64,000 bases of DNA, from contig JADFKZ010000001.1 in NCBI GenBank assembly GCA_022564665.1, positions 1-64,000 of the forward strand, given 5' to 3'. Both the position numbers and the translations under genes were made by a program. Below are positions 42,393 to 50,959 of the stretch, in pieces. The notes beneath the pieces were generated by a model. That model was not told where the DNA came from. It worked only from the letters and a program-made list of their open reading frames with translations, and did no database searches. The stretch comes from Planctomycetota bacterium. Lineage in GTDB: Bacteria; Planctomycetota; Phycisphaerae; Phycisphaerales; SM1A02. Position 1 is the first letter of the stretch. Each line of letters opens with the position of its first letter.

Positions 42393-42872
42393 GTGGCCGC
42401 CCAGACGCTGTTTGACATCTCCGATATCGACCTGAGCCAGGTTGCGATCTCACCGCAGAAGGTGGGTCAACTCAACCCCCAATGCGGACCGATGCGGCAT
42501 CTGGACCACGTGATCTGGAAGAACGACGACGCCACCTGCGGACTCGGGGTCAAGCAGGTCAGGGACGACGAGTTCTGGGTGCCCGTCCACATCCCGGGTC
42601 GTCCCCTCATGCCCGGCGTGCTCATGATCGAGGCGGCGGCGCAGCTGTGTAGCATCCTGCAGCAGTTCCGGCCCGGGAACGACAACTCGAGGTTCCTGGG
42701 CTTCACTCGCTGCGACAACGTCGTCTTTCGCGGAAAGGTCGTTCCCGGCGACACCTTCTACTTGCTGGCCAAGGAACTCAAGTCCAGCCGCAGACGGTTC
42801 ATCAGCGCAACCCAGGGCATTGTCAACGACCAGCTCGTCCTGGAAGCCACGATCACGGGGATGGCGCTGTAG
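42393..42872 (+). CDS. fabZ: FabZ-like 3-hydroxyacyl-ACP dehydratase
   Basis: Removes water from 3-hydroxyacyl-ACP in fatty acid synthesis. The 159-residue hotdog-fold protein has the catalytic-site motif VHIPGRPLMPGVLMIEAAAQ with His66 and Glu80. The family usually reads HFPG-P-MPG-L-IEA. The C-terminus LVLEATITGMAL is typical. The start may be GTG 42393 (8 bases from GGAG) or TTG 42390. It is alone here, not next to lpxA or fab genes, though a ketoacyl synthase lies at the end of the window. Confidence 0.87.
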   Translation: MAAQTLFDISDIDLSQVAISPQKVGQLNPQCGPMRHLDHVIWKNDDATCGLGVKQVRDDEFWVPVHIPGRPLMPGVLMIEAAAQLCSILQQFRPGNDNSRFLGFTRCDNVVFRGKVVPGDTFYLLAKELKSSRRRFISATQGIVNDQLVLEATITGMAL

Positions 42873-42879
42873 GAAACGG

Positions 42880-42906
42880 GCTATCGGCTGTCAACTGTCG
42901 GCCAAC
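42880..42906. repeat. Short CIR module
   Basis: GGCTATCGGCTGTCAACTG lies between the fabZ stop (42872) and the end of the convergent secreted-protein gene (42913). It matches the module at 4320-4340. It is the smallest repeat trace at a convergent junction in this window. Confidence 0.5.
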
Positions 42907-42912
42907 CGCCAT

Positions 42913-43302
42913 TCACCGTCGATGCCCGAAGTGAAGCCCATGATGGATGAATGGGAACCCCCCGTGGTAGGGCCAATAGCCGTACGCATACCCGTAGGGG
43001 TACACCCCGTAGCTGTCGGGCCGATAGCCTCCGCCGTAGGGGTAATAGCCGACGTAGCGGGCGGGGGGAAGGGGCCCGCCCCACCGCGGGTAGGTGTGCC
43101 GCGGACTCGATCGCGCCTCGGCAAATCGCCATAGGGCCACGTCGCCCACACGCTGCGCCGGGGGCGGTGAGACATTGACGCGCTCAGCCGCCGGCGCGGT
43201 CCTGGGCGGCGCCGGCATGTCGATGACGACCTGTCCAGCCCCGGCCGAAGTGGTCGGCGCTACGGCCAGCCCGGCTGCGATCAAGAGCACTCTGTTGATC
43301 AT
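42913..43302 (-). CDS. Small secreted Gly/Tyr-rich protein
   Basis: A 129-residue protein starting at ATG 43302 with a clear signal peptide (MINRVLLIAAGLAVAPTTSA, cleavage likely after AGA). The mature part has a Pro/Ala-rich stretch followed by a low-complexity C-terminus rich in Gly, Tyr, His and Pro (YVGYYPYGGGYRPDSYGVYP, then YAYGYWPYHGGFPF). Such tails occur in surface or spore-coat-like proteins but no family is recognised. The longer open frame upstream has no signal. It is convergent with fabZ. Confidence 0.6.
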   Translation of the reverse strand: MINRVLLIAAGLAVAPTTSAGAGQVVIDMPAPPRTAPAAERVNVSPPPAQRVGDVALWRFAEARSSPRHTYPRWGGPLPPARYVGYYPYGGGYRPDSYGVYPYGYAYGYWPYHGGFPFIHHGLHFGHRR

Positions 43303-43379
43303 CCGCAAACCCTCAACGCCGGTGACGTCGCCACGTATTCGACCCCCGCAACCCATGCCGCCGCCGACATATTCTATGC

Positions 43380-43409
43380 TTGCCGGCTTTCGGGCCCCGG
43401 CTCTATACA
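43380..43409 (+). promoter_or_regulatory. Possible sigma70-type promoter of manA
   Basis: TTGCCG (43380-43385) and TATACA (43404-43409), spacer 18. The -35 is imperfect. The start point would be near 43416, 35 bases before the GTG of manA. It is suggestive only. Confidence 0.35.
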
Positions 43410-43450
43410 CACTCTGACGCGGCAAACTCCCCCACCACGTCAGAACTCTG

Positions 43451-44524
43451 GTGAAAATCCTTGTGGTCGCGACAACGCCCTATCCGCTCTTCTTCAGACC
43501 GATCCTCAAGGAGAAGGTCTGGGGCGGCCGGAACCTCGCCCGCCTTGGAAAAATCCTGCCCAAGGACGCGCTGATCGGCGAGTCATGGGAGCTGGCGGAC
43601 CTGCCGGAGACGGTCGCCCAAGGCCAATCGGTGATCGCCAACGGCGCCTGGACCGGCATGACGCTCAGGGAGGCGATCGCTCAACGGCCCGAGGCGATCA
43701 TGGGGACGCCCACCGCACCGAAGGGCGGGTTTCCACTGCTTATCAAGTTCCTCGACGCCCGCGAAAACCTTTCGCTGCAGGTGCACCCCAACGACGCCTT
43801 CGTCAGGCGGCACCCGCACACGCACCCTAAGTCAGAAGCGTGGGTGGTCCTGAGAGCCGAGCCCGGCGCCGTCATCTACAAGGGGCTCAAACCGCACGTC
43901 ACCCGCAAGAATCTCGCCCGCCACATCGCAACCGGCGCCGTCATCGACGACCTTTGTTCCATCGAGGTGCGTGTCGGCGATTGCCACTACCTCCCCAGCG
44001 GCACCTGCCACGCCCTGGGCGCAGGGATCGTTGTGGCGGAGATCCAGACACCAAGCGACACGACCTTCCGCGTCTACGACTGGGGCCGCTCGGGGCGGCG
44101 GCTGCACGTCGACGAGGCGCTGGAGTCGATCAGCTTCGGCCTGCCTCCGCCGCCCGCTCCGAAACCGGGCCGTCCCGTCGAGGTCGGTGGGCTCCGCACC
44201 ACGCCCCTGGTCAAGACAGACTTCTTCGCCATCCAGCGGATCGAAGCTCTCGCCGACACCAGCCTCCCGATCGTCACCTCTGGGATGCCGGTGGTATGGA
44301 TGGTGCTCGCCGGAGGCGGACGGATCAACACACCCGACGCGGAGCCGGTTGACGTCGCGACGGGCAGGACCGTGCTCTTGCCGGCTGAGCTTGCTGGTTC
44401 GGTGGCCCGGCTGACGGAATCGTCGGTGCTACTGGTTGTGACCCTGCCCTCGCCCATAGAGGGCCTTCTGGCGAAAGAAACCCCCCCGAGGGGTCAGAAA
44501 TCTCCAAAATCACCGGGTTTGTAA
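43451..44524 (+). CDS. manA: Mannose-6-phosphate isomerase, type I
   Basis: Interconverts mannose 6-phosphate and fructose 6-phosphate, feeding GDP-mannose synthesis for polysaccharides. The 357-residue cupin protein has the expected zinc ligands: Gln110 and His112 (LSLQVHPND), Glu129 (HPKSEAW) and His187 (SGTCHALGAG). The C-terminal beta domain is normal. The start is GTG 43451. It fits with the mannose-type glycosyltransferases nearby. A short Ser/Pro-rich tail ends it. Confidence 0.92.
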   Translation: MKILVVATTPYPLFFRPILKEKVWGGRNLARLGKILPKDALIGESWELADLPETVAQGQSVIANGAWTGMTLREAIAQRPEAIMGTPTAPKGGFPLLIKFLDARENLSLQVHPNDAFVRRHPHTHPKSEAWVVLRAEPGAVIYKGLKPHVTRKNLARHIATGAVIDDLCSIEVRVGDCHYLPSGTCHALGAGIVVAEIQTPSDTTFRVYDWGRSGRRLHVDEALESISFGLPPPPAPKPGRPVEVGGLRTTPLVKTDFFAIQRIEALADTSLPIVTSGMPVVWMVLAGGGRINTPDAEPVDVATGRTVLLPAELAGSVARLTESSVLLVVTLPSPIEGLLAKETPPRGQKSPKSPGL

Positions 44525-44658
44525 GGAATCGAGGTGGGTTCACCGGTGTATCAACGAGTAGAGCGGGCGATGGTCCCGAGATCACCACCCAGGCTCAAGC
44601 CCGGATGCCCTCGCTACGAGACGTTTATGAATAATCCGGGCTCCGGAGGTGTGTGCAC

Positions 44659-45222
44659 ATGGCCCAGAGGCTCACCGAGCCAAAGCTCCGGGAATGGATT
44701 CGGAGGCTCACGCCCCGGCTGATCAACGTCAGCGCCGCAATCTGCCGTGACCGGGATCGGGCGCAGGAGATCGTCCAGGAGGCGTTCATCAAGCTCTGGC
44801 AGCGACCGCCCGAGGCAGGCGAGGCCGCGTACGCCTCCTGGCTGCGGCGGGTCACAACCAACCTGTCCATCAACGCCGTGAAACGAACGCCGCGGCCCGG
44901 CACCTTGCCGGCGTGCGAGCAGGATCCGAGTCTTCACACCGCCCAGCGACCGGAGGCGGACTGCGAGCATGCCGAGATGCTCCAGCGGGTCCGGGCCGCA
45001 ATGGAGCAGTTGGACGAGCCCAAGAGGGCAATCCTCGTGCTTCGCGCCTATGAGCAACTCAGCTACGAAGAGATTGCCGAGCATCTCGGCGTGCCGCTGG
45101 GCACGGTGATGAGCCGCCTCAACCGTGCCCGGCGAGCCCTGCTGGAGGCCCTTCAACGCGATGCGTGCCAAGCCGACGGCGAGCCGATGGTCTTTCAATT
45201 GCACCGCTACCGCTTGGCGTGA
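44659..45222 (+). CDS. ECF-family RNA polymerase sigma factor
   Basis: A 187-residue sigma factor from ATG 44659, which lies eight bases after GGAGGT (44645-44650). Region 2 has DRDRAQEIVQEAFIKLWQRP and AYASWLRRVTTNLSINAVKR; region 4 has LSYEEIAEHLGVPLGTVMSR and LNRARRALLEALQ. It is followed after 25 bases by a zinc-type anti-sigma gene on the same strand, a classic ECF/anti-sigma pair. A GTG at 44653 is the alternative start. Confidence 0.93.
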   Translation: MAQRLTEPKLREWIRRLTPRLINVSAAICRDRDRAQEIVQEAFIKLWQRPPEAGEAAYASWLRRVTTNLSINAVKRTPRPGTLPACEQDPSLHTAQRPEADCEHAEMLQRVRAAMEQLDEPKRAILVLRAYEQLSYEEIAEHLGVPLGTVMSRLNRARRALLEALQRDACQADGEPMVFQLHRYRLA

Positions 45223-45247
45223 GCCTTGCCGGTCTGGTTGAGGGGGT

Positions 45248-45766
45248 ATGACAACAGTGAACGAGGAACCAAACGGACCAATGGATTGCCCAATGGATTG
45301 TACGGACATCAAGGCGCTGCTCTCGGCGCTGCTCGATGATCACCTCGACGCCCCGACGCTCCACCGCGCCGAGCGGCATCTCGCCGAGTGCTGCTCATGC
45401 AGGAACTTCGTCGACGAGGCGGAGCGCAACGAGAGGCTGATCGCCGAGGAGGTCGCCTCCACCTTCGGGGGTGATGGCCTGCCGGAAGGGTTCGAGCAGG
45501 CGGTCCTGGGCCGTACGATCCACGCCCCGCCGCTCCGCCCGCTTTTAGGCTGGACCGCGTGGCTGGGCTGGGTCGCGGCGGCGGCGGCGCTGGTGCTTCT
45601 GGTTACCACGTCGCAGCTTGATCGCAACGCAGCGGTCACATCCACAGCCACAGGGCTGGCGTCGTCGATCTCGCTGAGCGTTCGTCCGGGCGATGACGCC
45701 GCCCGCCCCTTCGCCGACAGCCAAGAGCCAACAGCGAACGGCCGAGATCTGATTGCTGATAGCTGA
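45248..45766 (+). CDS. Zinc-type anti-sigma factor
   Basis: A 172-residue protein. The N-terminal anti-sigma domain has the zinc motif HRAERHLAECCSCRNF (H-x3-HxxxCCxC). A single hydrophobic helix lies at about 105-122 (GWVAAAAALVLLVTTSQ). A signal-responding periplasmic tail follows. It is the partner of the ECF sigma gene 25 bases upstream. The last residues (ADSQEPTANGRDLIADS) are encoded by CIR repeat DNA, so the natural C-terminus has been replaced or extended by the repeat. Confidence 0.85.
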   Translation: MTTVNEEPNGPMDCPMDCTDIKALLSALLDDHLDAPTLHRAERHLAECCSCRNFVDEAERNERLIAEEVASTFGGDGLPEGFEQAVLGRTIHAPPLRPLLGWTAWLGWVAAAAALVLLVTTSQLDRNAAVTSTATGLASSISLSVRPGDDAARPFADSQEPTANGRDLIADS

Positions 45767-46077
45767 CAGGCTTCTCTTGGCTCTCGGCTGTCGGATGTCG
45801 GCTCTTGACAAGAGAAATGCGGTCGGCGCGCCTCCGGCCGACAGCATGCTTGCGGGTGGTTGTGACGGAGTCTCGGTCGCATCGGGAGGACGCCACGGTT
45901 GGTCCGACGTCGAGAAGACCGGGCCTTCGCCCCGATGGAATCGGGACTCAGCCCCAGCCACCCAGAGTCTGCCGACAGCCGACCGCCCGCTTCCTGAACC
46001 CTGAACTCTCCTGTTTCTCCGCGGCTCTCGGCGGCCCTCCGCGCTGGATCTTCGCGCTCCTCCGCGGCCTCTCGGCT
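45767..46077 (+). repeat. CIR repeat with inserted D module, between convergent genes
   Basis: The whole 311-base junction between the anti-sigma and the GT4-fusion genes is repeat. It opens with TTCTCTTGG/CTCTCGGCTGTCGG, a TTCTCTTG...CAAGAGAA pair, GCGGTCGGCGCG, then the D module (45856-45963), GCCGACAGCCGACCGCC, GAACCCTGAACTCTCCTG, TTTCTCCGCGG and CCCTCCGCG. The module order matches the copy at 58815-59233. Confidence 0.8.
45856..45963 (+). repeat. D module, copy 1
   Basis: GTGGTTGTGACGGAGTC at 45856, GGTCGCATCGGGAGGACGCC, then ACGGTTGGTCCG; it ends CAGCCACCC. GTGG(C/T)TG at one end and CAGCCAC at the other are inverted ends. The second copy (58997-59124) is clearly similar over about 100 bases. 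It is nested in a CIR element in both cases. Confidence 0.75.
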
Positions 46078-48393
46078 CTACGCGCCGGCGCCGACCAACT
46101 CCTCCCGCGCCGGAATCTCGATGGTGCTCTCAGACAGCCGCATCTGGGCCAACGAGAGCAAGAACGCCAGGGTGGACTCGGCGCCTTGGTTGGGGTTGAC
46201 GTGGTCGGGCTGGAGCCCGTCGTGACACCCGCCGGTCGAGGAGTCGTAGACGGGGGTGCGGAGGTCGTTGCGACCGATGAACCAGTCGAAGGCCCGGTGC
46301 GCTTCGACCTTCCACTGCTTATCGCCAGTGGCCCGATGCGCCTCGAGGCACGCCGAGACCGTGGCATGGGCTTCGATGGGCTGCTGATCGAACCGAGCCC
46401 GCTCCCGGCCCCGGGGGTAGAAGCCGTTGCACCCGATGGGGACGAAGTGCCCGTCATCGGCAGATTGAAGATCGACCAGCCAGCGAAGTGACTCCAGCGC
46501 CGTCGCCAGCACCCCCTCCGGCGGCGTCGACAGCCCCTGCACATCCCTCGCCAGCAGAAGCGCATGGGGCAGCTTGGCGTTGCAGTAGGTCAGCGTGTTC
46601 TCAAACCAGGGCCAGTCGGGTTCGCTGTTGTCGCGGTACATTTCCAGCAGCCGCTCGGTCAAGACCCTGCGGGCGTCCTCCGCGATCCGGTCACCGGAGA
46701 AGCGGGAGAGGTACCCGTCGATTCCCAGCAGCGTGAATGCCCAGGCCCGGGGGCTGGCGAACTGGAGGGTGGGCGGCAGGCCCGCCTCGAAGAACTGCCC
46801 TGCCCACGCCCTGAGATCCTGCCGCTGCCCGCGTGCCACCACCGTACCAAGGGCCCATATGGCCCTGCCGTGGCTGTCCTCGGATCCGACCTCCTCCAGC
46901 CACCGCCGGTCGTGGGACAGGAAGTTGCGAAACCGTCCCGTCTCGCGGTTGAAGGCGTGCTGGATCAACGCCATGTACCGCGCGCGGGGACCGGCCACCG
47001 CCTTCGCCGCGCTGCCGGCGATCTCCTCCAACAGCGTACAGAGGATCAGCGCCCGGGCGTTATCGTCGGTGGCGTACCCCTCGGCGTAGTTGGGCACGCT
47101 GAAAGTGGAGTGCTGGAGCATCCCGGTGCCATCGGTCATCCGCAGAAGGTGATCCAGCTTCAACAGCGGCAGCTCGCCCGGAGTCTTGTCGAGCGTGGTC
47201 GCCTCAAACGCGGGACGTGGGTGATGCAGACGTAGATCGCGTGCGCGCTGGAACGTCTCCTGGTAGCGGCGGGCGACCTTGGACCAGATCATCTCCCGGC
47301 CGAGCATGTAGGCCCGCTTCCGCATGGCGTTCCGACGCACGGGGTCGTCCAGCAGCTCGATCACCGCCGCGCCGAGCGCCTCGGAGTCGCCAACCGGCGA
47401 CAGGATGCCCCGATCACCGGCCAGCAGCTCCTCGGCGTGCCAGTAGGGCGTGGACACCACGGCCTTGCCAGCGCCCACCGCATACGCCAGCGTCCCGGAG
47501 ACGACCTGGGCTGTGTTTAGAAAGGGGGTGACGTAGAGGTCGGCGGCGCCGAGAAACTCCGTCAGCTCGCCGAGGCTCACAAAACGGTTGTGGAAGATCA
47601 CGTTCCGCTCCACCCCCAGCTCCCGGGCCAGCTGCTGGAGGCTGAGCCGGTAGATCTCGCCCTGCTGCCGCTTGAGCGTCGGGTGCGTCGCCCCCAGAAT
47701 GATGTAGACCGTTTCGGGGTGCCGCTTGATGATCGCCGGCAGCGCGGCGATGGCGTGCTCGATGCCCTTGCCGGGGCCGAGGAGGCCGAAGGTCAGCAGT
47801 ACGTTCTTGCCTTCCACACCGAACTTGTCCTTGTAGAAGCTCGGGTCGACAAAAGGCACATCGTGGATGCCGTGGGGGATGATCTCGATCTTGTCGTTGT
47901 CAACGCTGTACACCTCCCGCAGTATCTCGGCGCCCCGCACCGTCATCACCACCAGTTTGTCGGAAAGCTCGGCGAGCTCGTCCATGACCACCCGCCGGGC
48001 GGAATCGGGCTCGCGCAGAATCGTGTGCAGCGTGGTCACCATCGGCATCCGCAACTCGCGGAGGAGCGCCAGAATGTGGCTTCCCCCGGGGCCGCCGAAG
48101 ATCCCGAACTCGTGCTGGAGACTGACGACGTCAACGTTGTTGATGTTGAGGAATTCTGCGGCGCGTCGGTAGGAGGCAATTTCCTTCTCGACAATCTGAA
48201 ACCAGACGCGATCGGGATAGTCGTATCCCTCGGGGATATCGTTGACAGGAACCACGAAGACCCCCGCAGAGCCGATCAGCTCCGCCACGGCGTCGGTGAG
48301 ATCCGTGGTGAAAGTAGCAATGCCGCACTCCCGCGGGGGAGAGTTGCCGATGAATGCAACCCGGCGCAGCGCTGGGCGTCTCTTTCGGGCCAT
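46078..48393 (-). CDS. GT4 glycosyltransferase fused to a helical glycosidase-like C-terminal domain
   Basis: A 771-residue protein. The N-terminal 400 residues are a GT-B glycosyltransferase: FIGNSPPRECGIATFTTDL, VSLQHEFGIFGGPGGSHI, VLLTFGLLGPGKGIEHAI, and LAYAVGAGKAVVSTPYWHAE-like donor site. The remaining 370 residues (EVDDNARALILCTLLEE-like region) form an all-helical domain with several GxxxxDSHGRAIWALG, PTLQFASPRAWAFTLLG and YPRGRERARFDQQPIEAH motifs, similar to the (alpha/alpha)6 folds of glycosidases. The fusion suggests processive glycan handling. The order of the two domains is seen; specificity is not. Confidence 0.8.
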   Translation of the reverse strand: MARKRRPALRRVAFIGNSPPRECGIATFTTDLTDAVAELIGSAGVFVVPVNDIPEGYDYPDRVWFQIVEKEIASYRRAAEFLNINNVDVVSLQHEFGIFGGPGGSHILALLRELRMPMVTTLHTILREPDSARRVVMDELAELSDKLVVMTVRGAEILREVYSVDNDKIEIIPHGIHDVPFVDPSFYKDKFGVEGKNVLLTFGLLGPGKGIEHAIAALPAIIKRHPETVYIILGATHPTLKRQQGEIYRLSLQQLARELGVERNVIFHNRFVSLGELTEFLGAADLYVTPFLNTAQVVSGTLAYAVGAGKAVVSTPYWHAEELLAGDRGILSPVGDSEALGAAVIELLDDPVRRNAMRKRAYMLGREMIWSKVARRYQETFQRARDLRLHHPRPAFEATTLDKTPGELPLLKLDHLLRMTDGTGMLQHSTFSVPNYAEGYATDDNARALILCTLLEEIAGSAAKAVAGPRARYMALIQHAFNRETGRFRNFLSHDRRWLEEVGSEDSHGRAIWALGTVVARGQRQDLRAWAGQFFEAGLPPTLQFASPRAWAFTLLGIDGYLSRFSGDRIAEDARRVLTERLLEMYRDNSEPDWPWFENTLTYCNAKLPHALLLARDVQGLSTPPEGVLATALESLRWLVDLQSADDGHFVPIGCNGFYPRGRERARFDQQPIEAHATVSACLEAHRATGDKQWKVEAHRAFDWFIGRNDLRTPVYDSSTGGCHDGLQPDHVNPNQGAESTLAFLLSLAQMRLSESTIEIPAREELVGAGA

Positions 48394-48444
48394 GCCTTGA
48401 GTGTACCTCGATCCCGCGACGCCGCTTTCGCTCCCACCGGAGAC

Positions 48445-48473
48445 TTGGCATCGCCACGCGAACCACGTATTCT
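48445..48473 (+). promoter_or_regulatory. Possible sigma70-type promoter of atpD
   Basis: TTGGCA (48445-48450), 17-base spacer, TATTCT (48468-48473). The start point would be near 48480, giving a 66-base leader. The -35 differs from consensus at one base. It supports separate transcription of this orphan gene. Confidence 0.5.
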
Positions 48474-48534
48474 AGCCGAGACTTACCGCCGCCGCGACCC
48501 TCCGCGGCTTCGAACGACGCGGTTCCTTTTTTGA

Positions 48535-49989
<1,455 letters not shown>

Positions 49990-50177
49990 GGAGGGCCGAA
50001 GAAGGAGAAGATTCGCCGCGGAGGGCCGCAGAGAGCCACGAAGAAAAAAGCAGGGTTCGGGTTCAGGAGTGGTGGCTCGCCGCTTTCCTCAACCCCTGGG
50101 CCCCCTGTCGGCGCAGGGCCGACCGCCTTCTCTTGCCGAGAGCCGACAGCCGGAAGCCACCAGCTACACTTCTGCGG
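49990..50177 (-). repeat. CIR repeat, reverse orientation
   Basis: Immediately after atpD. Read on the minus strand: GGCTGTCGGCTCTCGGC, AAGAGAAGGCGGTCGGCCC, TGCGCCGACAGG, GGCGAGCCACCACTCCTGAA, ACCCTGCTTTTTTC, CCTCCGCGGCGAATCTTC. Module order and spacing match the forward copy starting at 58815 over more than 120 bases, showing it is a discrete element. It lies between same-strand genes. Confidence 0.8.
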
Positions 50178-50909
50178 GTGATCTCCAGACGCCTCATCGT
50201 GCTCGTGGCTTTGGCCGGGGCGGTCGCGATCGCGGCAGGAGTGTGGTGGATGTCGTGGTTGGCGCCGACGTGGTGGGTCGCGCCGGAACCACTTAACCAG
50301 CGGTGGATCGACCTCGCCGGTCTCGTGGAGAAGCGGCTGGCCCAGGAAACGCACCGCAAACGCACCCCCGGCACCTCGTGGACGATCCGCCTGCGCGAGC
50401 AACAGCTCAACGCGTGGCTTGCGACCCGTCTGCTGCCGTGGGTCGCCCATTTCGGATCCGACGGGAACGAGACGATCGACTGGCCCTCCGCGGTCGGACC
50501 GCCACAGGTGCATCTGTCCGAGGAGGGGCTCAGCGTGGCCGTGGAGATGGTCACGGGCGGCCGGTCACGCTTCGTCGAGGCGCAGGCAACACCCAAGATG
50601 TCCGACGGCGGGCTCCAACTGAACCTCAAGGGCACCCGCCTGGGACGGGTCCCGATCCCTAGAAAGCCGGGCCGCCAAGTGCTCCGGCTCCTGGGCACGA
50701 TGACATCCGCGACATTCGTCGAGCATCCCATGCTCAAGCATCTGGTCCAGATTGCAGACGGCCGAGAGCCGATCAACCCCACGCTTACGCTCGCCGACGG
50801 GCGGACCGTCCGGCTCACCGCGATCCGATGCGGGAAGGGCTTCCTCGATCTGACCCTCGAGACCCTCCCCCCAACGTCCAAACCAAGACCCGGGGCTCAC
50901 AACCCATAA
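50178..50909 (+). CDS. Membrane-anchored protein of unknown function
   Basis: A 243-residue protein from GTG 50178 (MISRRLIVLVALAGAVAIAA), with an N-terminal anchor at residues 5-22. The rest is soluble, including TSWTIRLREQQLNAWLATRL, GLQLNLKGTRLGRVPIPRKP, VLRLLGTMTSATFVEHPML. The open frame extends upstream to 50133 but that part is CIR repeat. The C-terminal residues PPTSKPRPGAHNP are at the start of a simple-repeat tract. No domain is recognised. It is 50 bases upstream of the AddB-like gene. Confidence 0.65.
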   Translation: MISRRLIVLVALAGAVAIAAGVWWMSWLAPTWWVAPEPLNQRWIDLAGLVEKRLAQETHRKRTPGTSWTIRLREQQLNAWLATRLLPWVAHFGSDGNETIDWPSAVGPPQVHLSEEGLSVAVEMVTGGRSRFVEAQATPKMSDGGLQLNLKGTRLGRVPIPRKPGRQVLRLLGTMTSATFVEHPMLKHLVQIADGREPINPTLTLADGRTVRLTAIRCGKGFLDLTLETLPPTSKPRPGAHNP

Positions 50910-50955
50910 CCCATAACCAAAAACCAAAACCCAAAACCCAAAACCCAAAAACCTC
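50901..50955 (+). repeat. Heptamer-type simple tract at the AddB-like gene start
   Basis: Tandem 7-base units: AACCCATAACCCATAACC then CAAAACC repeated about five times (AAAACCCAAAACCCAAAACC). It covers the stop of the upstream gene and stops five bases before the ATG at 50960. Such tracts can vary in length between strains. Confidence 0.7.
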
Positions 50956-50959
50956 CCCC

